Shown in pieces: positions 12,890-20,512 of a DNA stretch of 64,000 nt. The position numbers and the translations under genes are program-made. Source of the DNA: Protula sp. h YS-2021 (Eukaryota; Annelida; Polychaeta; Sabellida; Serpulidae); contig OX457028.1 of NCBI GenBank assembly GCA_949752745.1, positions 28,351,445 to 28,415,444 of the forward strand. Reading direction: 5' to 3'. Within the stretch, counting starts at the first letter, position 1. Every line of letters begins with the position of its first letter. A model generated the notes under the pieces. The model made no database searches and was not told where the DNA came from. It saw only the letters and a list, made by a program, of their open reading frames with translations.

Positions 12890-13090
12890 CTCAGGATGTG
12901 GGTCATCGGGATAGAGAGGGAATGCCGTCACGTGATATTTAAACAAGTCTTTTCGATATAGCCTGGTCTCCAAAATCGCCAAATAAGGTCATCTTGAGAG
13001 CCTGATGTTTGAAAACAGCCACGCACAGGCAGAAACTTTCATTCGTATTTATGTGTTGTATTACCGTAACGGGGACATAACGCCATTGCA
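12890..13090 (-). repeat. right inverted repeat of DIRS-like element
   Basis: Reverse complement of the 8225-8420 arm with many substitutions; the best block is gtgcgtggctgttttcaaa at about 13006-13024. Confidence 0.6.
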
Positions 13091-13501
13091 TCCTCTCAGT
13101 TTTAAGCAATCAACCCCTAAACAGCTGGGCTAGGTCAGGCAAATCAAACTGTGGTCTGACTAAGGGAGTATCTACAGCGCATAAATTCTTACTTTTTTCC
13201 ACCTCAACCCTTTCCATGACATTTGTGAATTCATCCATTGATTTAAACACAGCATACGGACAGTATTGGCATCCCCCTCACCAGCCTGAAAAGCTCATCT
13301 GCTTTAGTTAAAATGTGAAACATGTTGAGACTTCGAAGTGGTTTAGCTACGCCAACCTGATTTAAGCCACAGCTTGAAAAACATAATCCTGTAGGTATTT
13401 TTTTGGCGTCATTTGATTATATATATATGTTGAGTTCGAAGCATATTTGCTGAACTAGCAACACAGGTTTTCAAATACATTATTGGTTTAAACGGTTTTA
13501 T
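13091..13501. other. spacer between DIRS-like remnant and Polinton
   Basis: No gene or repeat recognised. Confidence 0.4.
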
Positions 13502-13507
13502 CACACG
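13502..13507. repeat. target-site duplication, left (cacacg)
   Basis: The six bases cacacg directly before the first base of the left TIR are identical to the six directly after the right TIR (34003-34008). A 6-bp duplication is the hallmark of Polinton integration. Confidence 0.9.
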
Positions 13508-13640
13508 AGTAGGGAGAAAACGGGGGTTTGAAAACAGGAAGTGACGTCATAGTGACGTCACGTGGTGTTTTCAAACCCCCACGGGGGTTCTAAAACAGTG
13601 ACGTCATATTGACGTCATATTAAGGTCATATTGACGTCAT

Positions 13641-13695
13641 ATGGTTATCATATGGTTATCATATGGTTACCATATGGTTACCATATGGATGTCAT
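13641..13695 (+). repeat. 11-bp array 1 in left TIR
   Basis: Four units atggttatcat / atggttaccat (two of each) plus a fifth diverged unit atggatgtcat. Unit junctions make CATATG. The right TIR carries one extra atggttaccat unit in its copy (33815-33869). Confidence 0.9.
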
Positions 13696-13774
13696 AATGA
13701 CGTCACGTGGTGTTTTAGAAGCCCCATGGGGTTTCTAAAACAGTGACGTCATTATGACGTGATCTAGACGTGTT

Positions 13775-13884
13775 ATGGAGGTGATATGGAGGTGATATAG
13801 AGGTGATATGGAGGTGATATGAACGTCATATGAACGTCATATGAACTTCATATGAACGTCATATGAACGTCATATGAACGTCAT
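13775..13884 (+). repeat. 11-bp array 2 in left TIR
   Basis: Ten contiguous 11-bp units: four of the atggaggtgat type, then six of the atgaacgtcat type (one with a g to t change). Junctions again form CATATG or a close variant. The mirror array is at 33615-33724. Confidence 0.9.
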
Positions 13885-13920
13885 AATGACATAATATGGA
13901 GAGTGGGCGGCCATTCAAAC

Positions 13921-14043
13921 AACCATTCAAACGGGCGGCGATTCAAACAACCATTCAAACGGGCAACCATTCAAACGACCAGTCAAACGGGCAGCCAGAC
14001 AAAATGACACCCGGACAAAATGGTGCCCGGACAAAATGACACC
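13921..14043 (+). repeat. subterminal short repeats
   Basis: Repeated cattcaaac/cgggcggc words follow the TIR. After them come three 16-bp units of the form acaaaatgacacccgg (about 13996-14043). The right side has only the cattcaaac part (33551-33580), so the 16-bp units are specific to the left end. Confidence 0.7.
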
Positions 14044-14044
14044 C

Positions 14045-14316
14045 GAGCACTTGAGCACCCGAGCACTCGAGCACTCGAGCACTCGAGCACTTGAGCACTC
14101 GAGCACTCGAACACTCGAGCACTTGAGCACTCGAGCACTTGAGCACTCGAGCACTCGAGCACTCGAGCACTTGAGCACTCGAGCACTTGAGCACTCGAGC
14201 ACTTGAGCACTTGAGCACTCGAGCACTCGAGCACTTGAGCACTCGAGCACTCGAGCACTCGAGCACTTGAGCACTCGAGCACTTGAGCACTCGAGCACTT
14301 GAGCACCCGAGCACCC
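14045..14316 (+). repeat. 8-bp minisatellite, 34 units
   Basis: Thirty-four head-to-tail copies of gagcactc, with the eighth base alternating irregularly between c and t and a few ccc variants at both ends. Because 8 is not a multiple of 3, all three minus-strand frames stay open through it with the same 8-residue repeat. The three long minus-strand frames here (up to 14511) are therefore repeat artefacts and not genes. Confidence 0.95.
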
Positions 14317-14457
14317 GGACAGCAAAGGGTTCATAGAGACATGGTTAGAGCTGGCCTGCTGTGTATTTTGACCCATCAATGACGTCACACAGAGCGACTC
14401 AAGCTTGCAACCAACTGATGGATAGGCAATCCGGGGCCAGCCGTACAGTAGGTCGAC

Positions 14458-14693
14458 AGGCCCCCCGGGGCCTGCCACCACCAGCTTGGCAAGCCCCCCG
14501 GGGCCTGCCAAACATCAGGTTGGTAGGCCCCCCCCCCCCGGCTCACCAACCCATGAGCCCCCCCCCCCCCCGGCCCAGCACTCTTTCAGCATACACTGTA
14601 TCTATATGGGTGAGCTAGTCGACAGACCCCCCCCCCCCGGCTCACCGGCCCATGAGCCCCCCCCCCCCCGGCTCACTGGCCCATGAGCCCTTT
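14458..14693 (+). repeat. C-tract minisatellite
   Basis: Imperfect units with runs of 6-14 C followed by ggctcac(c)...cccatgag or ggcctgcca. The opposite strand is strongly G-tract-rich and could form G-quadruplexes. Similar C/G-tract units occur at 17757-17866 and 32638-32746. Confidence 0.8.
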
Positions 14694-14720
14694 TCTCGCT
14701 CTCTAACCAAGCCATTGCAG

Positions 14721-15365
14721 CAGCACTCTTTACCCTTAAGGAAGAGAGGTGTCTCCATGCATTGTGGCCATATACAAGCAACAATCCTTTCTTTAAAGCT
14801 TTCTCACTATTCTAACACCTATGACAACCAAACCAACGGACACCCAGACACACGGACACCCAGACACGGACACCCAGACACACGAACACCCATACAGTCC
14901 TTTTTTTTTTGTTTTTTTTTAGTTTTCATCCCTCTTCACCCACATCAAACCAAACCACGGAAACAAGTGTTTTTTAGGGCTTTTACCGTTCTCCAAGCAC
15001 ACACACCATCACTAATGGATTGCCGTGGCAGCAATTAAAAATGAGCACTCTTTTTCCTTAAGGAAGAGAGGTGTCTCCATGCATTGCAACCATATACAAG
15101 CAACAATCCTTTCTTTAAAGCTTTCTCACTCTTTTAACACCTATGACAACCAAACCAACGGACACCCAGACACACGGACACCCAGACACGGACACCCAGA
15201 CACACGGACACCCAGACAGTCCTTTTTTTTTTGTTCTTTTTAGTTTTTATCCCTCTTCACCCACATCAAACCAAACCACGGAAACAAGTGTTTTTAGGGC
15301 TTTTACCGTTCTTCCAGCACACACACGCTCACTAATGGATTGCCGTAGCAGCAATTGGAAGTGAC
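14721..15365 (+). repeat. ~322-bp tandem duplication
   Basis: Two copies (starting near 14721 and 15044) share cttaaggaagagaggtgtctccatgcattg, a run of gacacccagacacacgg units, a poly-T tract and tgccgt(g/a)gcagcaatt. No convincing coding frame. Open frames through the gacaccca units reflect their repetition. Confidence 0.85.
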
Positions 15366-15476
15366 CTAAATAAGAGACGTCATTTCTAACCCAGAGCTCT
15401 TCTTTTAACACACACACCGCGGCGGCTACGTCAGCAAACACAGCCTCTCTTTCACTCTCGAGCGGTGCCCATCTTT

Positions 15477-16165
15477 TTAGTTATCCATTCTTTATCTTTT
15501 GCTCTGTCAATCCACGACAGTCAGACAAACAAACAATGATTTTTTCCCTCATTTTTTCTTTTGCTCTATCTCTCTCTCTACACATATAAGACCTATGGGA
15601 GACGGGGCAAACGGACAATCTTTTTTTTTTTTGTTTTCTCAGTCGTTTCTTGCCGTAGAAGCAATTAAAACTAGGCAGCCATTGCTGTCTTAATGAAACT
15701 ATTTTTAACCCAGAACTCTCTGCGCATGCACACGCACACAAGGGTGGCTAGGCAGTCTTTTTGTTGTTTCGATTTTCTCGCTCTCTCTCATTACATATAC
15801 CAACCACACACGACTCATTTAGCGTTTTCCTTTCTTTAACCATTCTTTTTTTACCCAGTCTCTCTCTTTCACTTTTAAACGAGGGTCGTATCCACGGCGG
15901 TTACGTCAGCAAACGCAGCCTCTCTTTCATTCTTTCTCAAACGGTGCCCATCTTTTTTATCCACATTTTTTCTTTTGCTCTGTCAATCCACGACAGTCAG
16001 GCAAACAAACAATGATTTTTTTCCCTCATTTTTTCTTTTGCTCTATCTCTCTCTCTACACATATAAGACCTATGGGAGACGGGGTAAACGAGCAAGCATT
16101 TTTTTTTCTTGCTTTCTCGCTAATAGCTTGCCGTAGAAGCAATTAAAACCGAACAAGCATTGAGA
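15477..16165 (+). repeat. ~476-bp spaced duplication
   Basis: Blocks at about 15477-15680 and 15953-16155 share gctctgtcaatccacgacag, ctctctacacatataagacc, tatgggagacgggg and tgccgtagaagcaattaaaac in order. Each copy has a TATA-like catataag. No protein-coding potential recognised; promoter or structural function is possible but unproven. Confidence 0.8.
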
Positions 16166-16235
16166 TGGGAGCTCTCTCTCCATACACTCTTTTCTTTATT
16201 CACCTTTCTCATTCTCCAAACACACATAACACCAC

Positions 16236-16410
16236 AGCAGACGGTCAGACGGACAGATTTAGCGTTTCATTTCTCAAGCCAGGGTATTTTTAACCCAGAC
16301 AGCAAATTCTTTTTGCTTTCTCAGACAGGCAGACGGACAGATTTAGCGTTTCATTTCTCATGCCAGGGTATTTTTAACCCAGACAGCAATTTGTTTAGCT
16401 TTTTCAGACG
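16236..16410 (+). repeat. ~84-bp tandem duplication
   Basis: Two near-identical units contain cagacggacagatttagcg and a gggtatttttaacccagaca inverted motif. It closes the non-coding 14.3-16.6 kb stretch. Confidence 0.85.
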
Positions 16411-16617
16411 GTCAGACGAACAGATGGAGCTATAAATCAATGATTTATAGTCCTCTTTTTTTTTTTTTAGCATTTCCCACACTCTCATTCATACTAAGAT
16501 TGTCTGATGAAGCGTTTCATTTCGTAATAATGGGAGGGCCGCTAAAAAGCAGCCCTGGAGGGATTTCCGTAGTCTGGTCCTGGTCACTGCCTCTTGTCAT
16601 CAGTTCTCCTGCCGCTG

Positions 16618-17682
16618 TCACTGCCTCCCGCCATCGGTTCTCCTGTCGCCGCCACTGGCGCCGCCGCTGACGCCACCGCTGGCACCGCTGCCGCCACCAA
16701 CCTCGCCACAGCCACACTTCCGCTTATGTGCCGCAACCGCGACCCTGCTCGAGGTGAATCCTTTGCCCTGGACACTACAAAAATAATATTCGGACTTCAA
16801 AGCCTCCGGGCATTGCTGCTCATGCAATCTCATTGAATATTCTACCGGAAAGCCAAAATGGCAGAATTTACAATAATTAACATTATCCAAAGTGCCCAAG
16901 ATTTGCATGACCTCCTGGAAATCTGACTCTTTTCTAGAGACATTCTCCAGTTTCACCTGAGCAGGTTCGTTGTTGCGGTCAGTGTTTGAAGGTGACTGTA
17001 TGAAGCTGACTGTATCCGAAATACTGGCGACAGCGATTGTAAGCTCATCGTCAGGAGCTGGTGGCGGACTGTCCGGTCTTGTAACGGTTGCGCTTGGTGC
17101 CGCCAGCACCTTCCGGACAGTCACATCAGCTTCCTTTTGATTCACTTTCAACGGGGTCGTCATCGTTGACGCAGCGACTTTGACAGGAGTTGCTCTGGCA
17201 GGAGGAGTCTCTGTCATCGTTGCTGCGATCACTCTGGCTGGAGGAGTCTCTGTCATCGTTGCCGCGGTCACTCTGGTCACTCTGGTCACTTTGGCCACTT
17301 CCTGGCAGGGCGACGGGTCCCTGGGCGGCGAACGATGGCGTAGTCGCTTATGGCTCTCCTCCGCCGCCCTGCCAAACAGGTTGAACCGTTCCTCCGGTCT
17401 GTTCGCAAGGAAATTTCTCCACTTTCGAAACAGAAAAGTTTGATATTCAATGTAAATCTCCTCCCAGAAGTTGATATCCTTCGGTGATAGGAAGTAGCGG
17501 CCCCGAAGCTCGTCCGAAAAAAACTCGTCCTTATACAACATGGTTGAATTTCGATGTGCTCGCTTCCGAAACAGAAAAATTTGATATTCTATAAATATCT
17601 CCTCCCAGAAGTTGACATCCCTCGCTGATAGAAAGTAGCGACCTCGAAGCTCATCAGAAAAAAACTCGTCCTTGTACTGCAT
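16618..17682 (-). CDS. zinc-finger accessory protein with duplicated N-terminus
   Basis: The first ATG in frame is at 17682, giving 354 aa. The frame is open upstream to 17733, and the duplicated unit begins before this ATG, so a 5' exon is possible. Two ~47-residue units (KDEFFSDELRGRYFLS...NFWEE) form the N-terminus. A low-complexity Pro/Thr/Ala middle with tandem ATMTETPPAR units follows. Near the C-terminus is a C2HC-like finger (CKFCHF...H-x4-C), then a second, degenerate one (C-x17-H-x3-C), and a Gly/Ser tail. The gene is divergent from the acidic gene at 17949. I do not recognise a family; a nuclear DNA- or protein-binding role is inference from the finger. GC content is higher than in the core genes. 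Confidence 0.6.
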   Translation of the reverse strand: MQYKDEFFSDELRGRYFLSARDVNFWEEIFIEYQIFLFRKRAHRNSTMLYKDEFFSDELRGRYFLSPKDINFWEEIYIEYQTFLFRKWRNFLANRPEERFNLFGRAAEESHKRLRHRSPPRDPSPCQEVAKVTRVTRVTAATMTETPPARVIAATMTETPPARATPVKVAASTMTTPLKVNQKEADVTVRKVLAAPSATVTRPDSPPPAPDDELTIAVASISDTVSFIQSPSNTDRNNEPAQVKLENVSRKESDFQEVMQILGTLDNVNYCKFCHFGFPVEYSMRLHEQQCPEALKSEYYFCSVQGKGFTSSRVAVAAHKRKCGCGEVGGGSGASGGVSGGASGGDRRTDGGRQ

Positions 17683-17756
17683 GATTAAATTTCGATGTGT
17701 TCGCTTCAAAGGTTCAAAGCAGACTGACTGCACACAGACTGCAAAGCAAACTGATC

Positions 17757-17866
17757 GACCCCCCCCCTGCCCAGCTACCTAGTGAGCCCCCCCCCCTGCC
17801 CAGCTACCTAGTGAGCCCCCCCCCGGCCCAGCTACCTAGTGAGCCCCCCCCTCCCGGCTACTTTTT
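17757..17866 (+). repeat. ~32-bp C-tract minisatellite in divergent promoter
   Basis: About four units of a C run plus ctgcccagctacctagtgag. It lies in the 266-bp gap between the zinc-finger gene (starts 17682, minus) and the acidic gene (starts 17949, plus). Confidence 0.9.
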
Positions 17867-17897
17867 ACGCCGCTGGCTCACGGCTCACCGTCAGTAG

Positions 17898-17905
17898 TAT
17901 AAAAA
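17898..17905 (+). promoter_or_regulatory. TATA box of acidic CARD-like gene
   Basis: TATAAAAA lies 44 bp before the ATG at 17949, leaving room for a short leader. It supports the 17949 start. Confidence 0.75.
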
Positions 17906-17948
17906 GGTCGGGTCGACACCACTCTAATCATTGTATTGCCAAACCATC

Positions 17949-19022
17949 ATGGAGACGTCTCGAAACGCAACAACGGCTAGCAACATGGAAATTGATAGCC
18001 TGTTCAGCAATGAAACAATGGCTTTTACAGATGCAGTTTTAACTGCAGAGGAGACTGCTGCCTTCCTAAGTACACTAAAAGAAGCTGAAAAAGCCTTGGA
18101 GGAAGCATTAGGGGCTCCGTCAGCCGTGTCTACAGTACAGCAAACTAGGCCTGAAGAAGTACAGCCAGTACAGCAAGCAATGCCCGATCCCGAGGGATCT
18201 GACTACCCGTTCTGGGTTGCCAATGCGCTTGTAAATGGTAGCGCCAAGCCACTTAGTACAAAGTTACAGGCTCATCTAGAGCATCTTGAGGAGGAAGAAG
18301 TGGTCATGTCAAGCGATGACGACGGTGACGACGACGATGACGACAATGGCGACAATGACGACAATGACGACAATGACGACAGCGACGACGATGAAAAGCA
18401 GCTCAAATCTAAATTCGAATTGAGCAAAAGTATTCCTGTTACTGAAGAAGACGTCACGCTGTTGAAACGGAACTTTCAAGCAGTGATTCCTCTGATAGAT
18501 TGTAACATTTTATGGTGCTTATGTGAAGAAGGCTTTTTCGACCAACACACATACATATACCTAACGGAAGAAGTGAACACTGTCATTCAGCTTATCTACA
18601 TGCTAGAAGGAAACATAGAGCATGTTCCCGCGTCAGAGCCACAGTTCTCCGAAGCCATGACCAGACGTTTCGTTCAACTTATTAGAAGTCTTCATGAGGA
18701 ACTTTTTAAGACATTATGTCTACCGGCGCCAAAGTGTGTTGATGAGGATCGCGATTCCAAATATGCAAAGGTCATGCTACATGGCTTCAAGTACCTTGAA
18801 GAACGTATTAAGGTGTACGAGATGATGGCCTACCTCTATGAAAAAGGATATTTCACCATGTCAATGCTCTTCCAATGGATAATTGGAAGTCGCAAACGAG
18901 GAGATTTTTTAGTGATCGTCATGAGACAATCTCTAACAGACGGTTTACCAACAGCCTTTCTGGATGGTTTCAACGAGATCACTCCGCGATTTAGCAAACA
19001 TCTCATGAAAACATACATGTAA
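17949..19022 (+). CDS. acidic protein with two CARD-like regions
   Basis: Start chosen at the ATG 44 bp after a TATA box; 357 aa. Residues 1-120 are unremarkable. Residues 122-149 are almost all Asp, with Asn and Ser. Residues 164-255 and 272-356 both read like death-fold helices in CARD order: L-x-x-N/E-R start, hydrophobic V/I-x-x-x-L, then (C/Y)EEG/YEKG followed by F, a further amphipathic helix with R-x-x/V-x-x-x-L, and in the second region LPTAFLDGFNEI, close to the CARD G-x-x-A-F-x-x-F-L/N-E pattern. This is a by-eye fold guess, without a search. If right, the protein could interfere with or mimic host death-fold signalling. It is the first plus-strand gene and is divergent from the zinc-finger gene. 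Otherwise it is an unknown accessory protein. Confidence 0.7.
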   Translation: METSRNATTASNMEIDSLFSNETMAFTDAVLTAEETAAFLSTLKEAEKALEEALGAPSAVSTVQQTRPEEVQPVQQAMPDPEGSDYPFWVANALVNGSAKPLSTKLQAHLEHLEEEEVVMSSDDDGDDDDDDNGDNDDNDDNDDSDDDEKQLKSKFELSKSIPVTEEDVTLLKRNFQAVIPLIDCNILWCLCEEGFFDQHTYIYLTEEVNTVIQLIYMLEGNIEHVPASEPQFSEAMTRRFVQLIRSLHEELFKTLCLPAPKCVDEDRDSKYAKVMLHGFKYLEERIKVYEMMAYLYEKGYFTMSMLFQWIIGSRKRGDFLVIVMRQSLTDGLPTAFLDGFNEITPRFSKHLMKTYM

Positions 19023-19028
19023 TGTCCA

Positions 19029-19035
19029 TATAAAA
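19029..19035 (+). promoter_or_regulatory. TATA box of PC4-like/zinc gene
   Basis: TATAAAA starts seven bases after the stop codon of the preceding gene and 48 bp before the ATG at 19077 (context gccatgg). It argues that the ORF's upstream Leu/Val starts are not used. Confidence 0.75.
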
Positions 19036-19076
19036 GGAGTGAGGTGTCAAGTGCAGTCATCATTCGACGCGCAGCC

Positions 19077-19697
19077 ATGGAGAAGACAAGCAGCTTTAAA
19101 ATTAATGCAAACTTAACAATTACTGTGGAGCATGGACAATTTGGATTATTTCTTCGAATCAAACGTGGAGAGAGATGGCTTGCTTTATCACCATCCTTGT
19201 GGAAGATTGTGTGTCTGAACTTACCAAGATTACGTGACATTGGCTTCAAACTGTACTTAACGCAAACGAAATGGCTTGAAGTCATTTCATACTTGGACAT
19301 GCGCTATGTGAGTTTTGTGCAAACATTCTTGCTTGAAGGGAAAGAATATACGCGTTACATCAACATGAATGATGGTGAATGGGAGACATTGCTTCAGGAG
19401 ATGGATAACATTAACTCAACCTTATTGCCATGTACGGAATGTCATGGTAAGAAAACTCCTGTTAAGCTGCAAAAGGACAATCGGATGAAAGTGTCGAAGC
19501 TATCCAAGAAAAGACTGGCTGAAGTTCAATTGGAGAATATGGATGTGCAAAATCAACTTGGACTTACCTGTGAATATTGTGGTGCTTACGGATATGCTGA
19601 GGATTATGATTGTCACTGCCACAAGTACAATTGCAAGTTGTGTGAACCAGACAACTTCTGCAACAAGTGTGGCTCACTAACTGTTTCTGCGGAGTAA
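19077..19697 (+). CDS. double PC4-like domain fused to Cys-rich zinc tail
   Basis: 206 aa from the Kozak-type ATG. Residues 13-112 are strand-rich, with two half-modules that each end in a hydrophobic-strand/helix signature: RWLALSPSLWKIV (33-45) and YINMNDGEWETLLQEM (94-109). The same layout appears in three minus-strand genes at 26.5-27.6 kb. The tail holds zinc-ligand pairs C119/C122, C165/C168, C186/C189 and C195/C198 plus extra Cys/His. The family relation is inferred from pattern. A role in binding single-stranded DNA or transcription complexes would fit PC4. The gene has its own TATA box and lies upstream of the integrase on the same strand. Confidence 0.7.
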   Translation: MEKTSSFKINANLTITVEHGQFGLFLRIKRGERWLALSPSLWKIVCLNLPRLRDIGFKLYLTQTKWLEVISYLDMRYVSFVQTFLLEGKEYTRYINMNDGEWETLLQEMDNINSTLLPCTECHGKKTPVKLQKDNRMKVSKLSKKRLAEVQLENMDVQNQLGLTCEYCGAYGYAEDYDCHCHKYNCKLCEPDNFCNKCGSLTVSAE

Positions 19698-19761
19698 GAC
19701 TGAGAGTCATTTGTTTGCCAACCGTCACAGTGTGCAGACGTGTTATATGGATATGTGAAAG

Positions 19762-20049
19762 ATGGATGTAGAAACGTGTTTCAAGGACAAGTATGTGGAC
19801 TACATGATAAGTGAACTGGCGCGTTTTGGATCTATTCAACAACAACTGCAACACTTTGACATTTATTGGGAACTTGCGCATTCCACGTTAAGTGTACCAA
19901 ACTTACGTGAGGATTTCATCAAAGAGTGTATGTTTTCAAACATTGACGGAGCTGAGGAGTTTGATGTGGAAGCAGCATATCACTTCGCTCGATTTGATCC
20001 AAGACTGTTTGATGAAGTGAGAGAGTGGTTAATCTACATTGCAGTATAA
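19762..20049 (+). CDS. hypothetical 95-aa protein
   Basis: ATG at 19762, TAA at 20047-20049. Soluble, mostly helical, rich in aromatic and acidic residues. No motif, signal peptide or membrane segment. Its last base pairs overlap the next start (taatg). The end of its product (LFDEVREWLIYI) has the same hydrophobic-x-x-x-E-W character as the end of the PC4-like genes, but that alone is weak. Function unknown. The frame and AT-rich base use match the neighbouring element genes. Confidence 0.55.
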   Translation: MDVETCFKDKYVDYMISELARFGSIQQQLQHFDIYWELAHSTLSVPNLREDFIKECMFSNIDGAEEFDVEAAYHFARFDPRLFDEVREWLIYIAV

Positions 20050-20381
20050 TGACAGACATTACATTGAGACAATATATTGTGCAAAAGACATATTGTGAAG
20101 AAATGTTATTAGCTGTAAAAAAGTTTGCATGTTTAGTATGTCCTGCTTGTCAAAATGAAGAGTGTTCAGAACATACCTGTCATTCTGCATGTGTCTATAC
20201 ATATTGGAATGAAGCTAAATATTACATTCATTTAGATTAAGTGTTAGATAATGCAAATCAACGCTGTGAAAAATATGGTGTAGATGCTATCACATTTGAT
20301 GAATTAAGTTGTTGGTTAATGTTCATTGAAGATCAATGGACTCCAATTATTCACACCATTGTATCAATACTTGATTTGTAA
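20049..20381 (+). pseudogene. Cys-rich small ORF interrupted by one in-frame stop
   Basis: ATG at 20049 (sharing bases with the upstream stop codon) opens 63 codons with a C-x2-C...C...C-x3-C cluster typical of a small zinc-binding protein, then TAA at 20238-20240. The same frame continues without another stop for 46 further codons to TAA at 20379-20381, and keeps the same hydrophobic/Trp-rich character. So the gene was probably 110 codons and was cut by a point mutation, or the short form is what is made, or the stop is read through. The rest of the element is intact, which makes this the one visible blemish. Confidence 0.5.
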
Positions 20382-20512
20382 GATATGTTGATTGAGCTTT
20401 TATAAAATTTAAGATATGTTAATAAAATTTAAGATGTGTTGATAAAATGCAAGATATGTTGATAAAATAAAATGCAAGATATGTTAACAAGTGTTGATCA
20501 TTTAGTGTTAAC
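20382..20512 (+). repeat. AT-rich ~20-bp repeats before integrase
   Basis: About five loose units of (gc/tt)aagatatgttgataaaat precede the integrase ATG. No canonical TATA box is seen, so these repeats may hold the promoter. Confidence 0.6.

Larger units (their letters stand above)
8225..13090 (+). mobile_element. decayed DIRS-like (tyrosine recombinase) retroelement
   Basis: The plus strand carries, in DIRS order, gag-like, reverse transcriptase, RNase H-like and tyrosine-recombinase-like fragments broken by frameshifts and stops. Imperfect inverted repeats at about 8225-8420 and 12890-13090 share gtgcgtggctgttttcaaa and ggctctcaagatg with opposite orientation, as expected for DIRS terminal repeats. 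Segments near 8980 and 12445 both carry gggttaacc-type words and may be remnants of the internal complementary region. There is no LTR and no integrase. The assignment rests on protein resemblance read by eye. The exact termini are uncertain. Confidence 0.65.
13508..13920 (+). repeat. Polinton left terminal inverted repeat (413 bp)
   Basis: Matches the reverse complement of 33579-34002 with no substitution that I could find by eye and one 11-bp unit fewer. It contains seven TGACGTCA palindromes (first at 13542, last at 13744), G/C runs of five, and two arrays of 11-bp units. It is not coding. In Polintons the TIR ends are the presumed sites of protein-primed replication and integrase binding. 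Confidence 0.95.

Noticed and set aside
14045..14316. Regular short repeats as a CRISPR array
   Set aside because: Contiguous 8-bp units without spacers in a eukaryotic setting.
13927..14511. Three long minus-strand open frames (up to 194 codons) with repeated VLECSSAR-type peptides
   Set aside because: All three frames are open because of the 8-bp minisatellite; there is no start context, and the same peptide appears in every frame.
14458..14693. C-tract array as a sequencing gap or artefact
   Set aside because: Distinct, non-identical spacer sequences between the runs and related arrays at two other promoters argue that it is real, though run lengths may be inaccurate.
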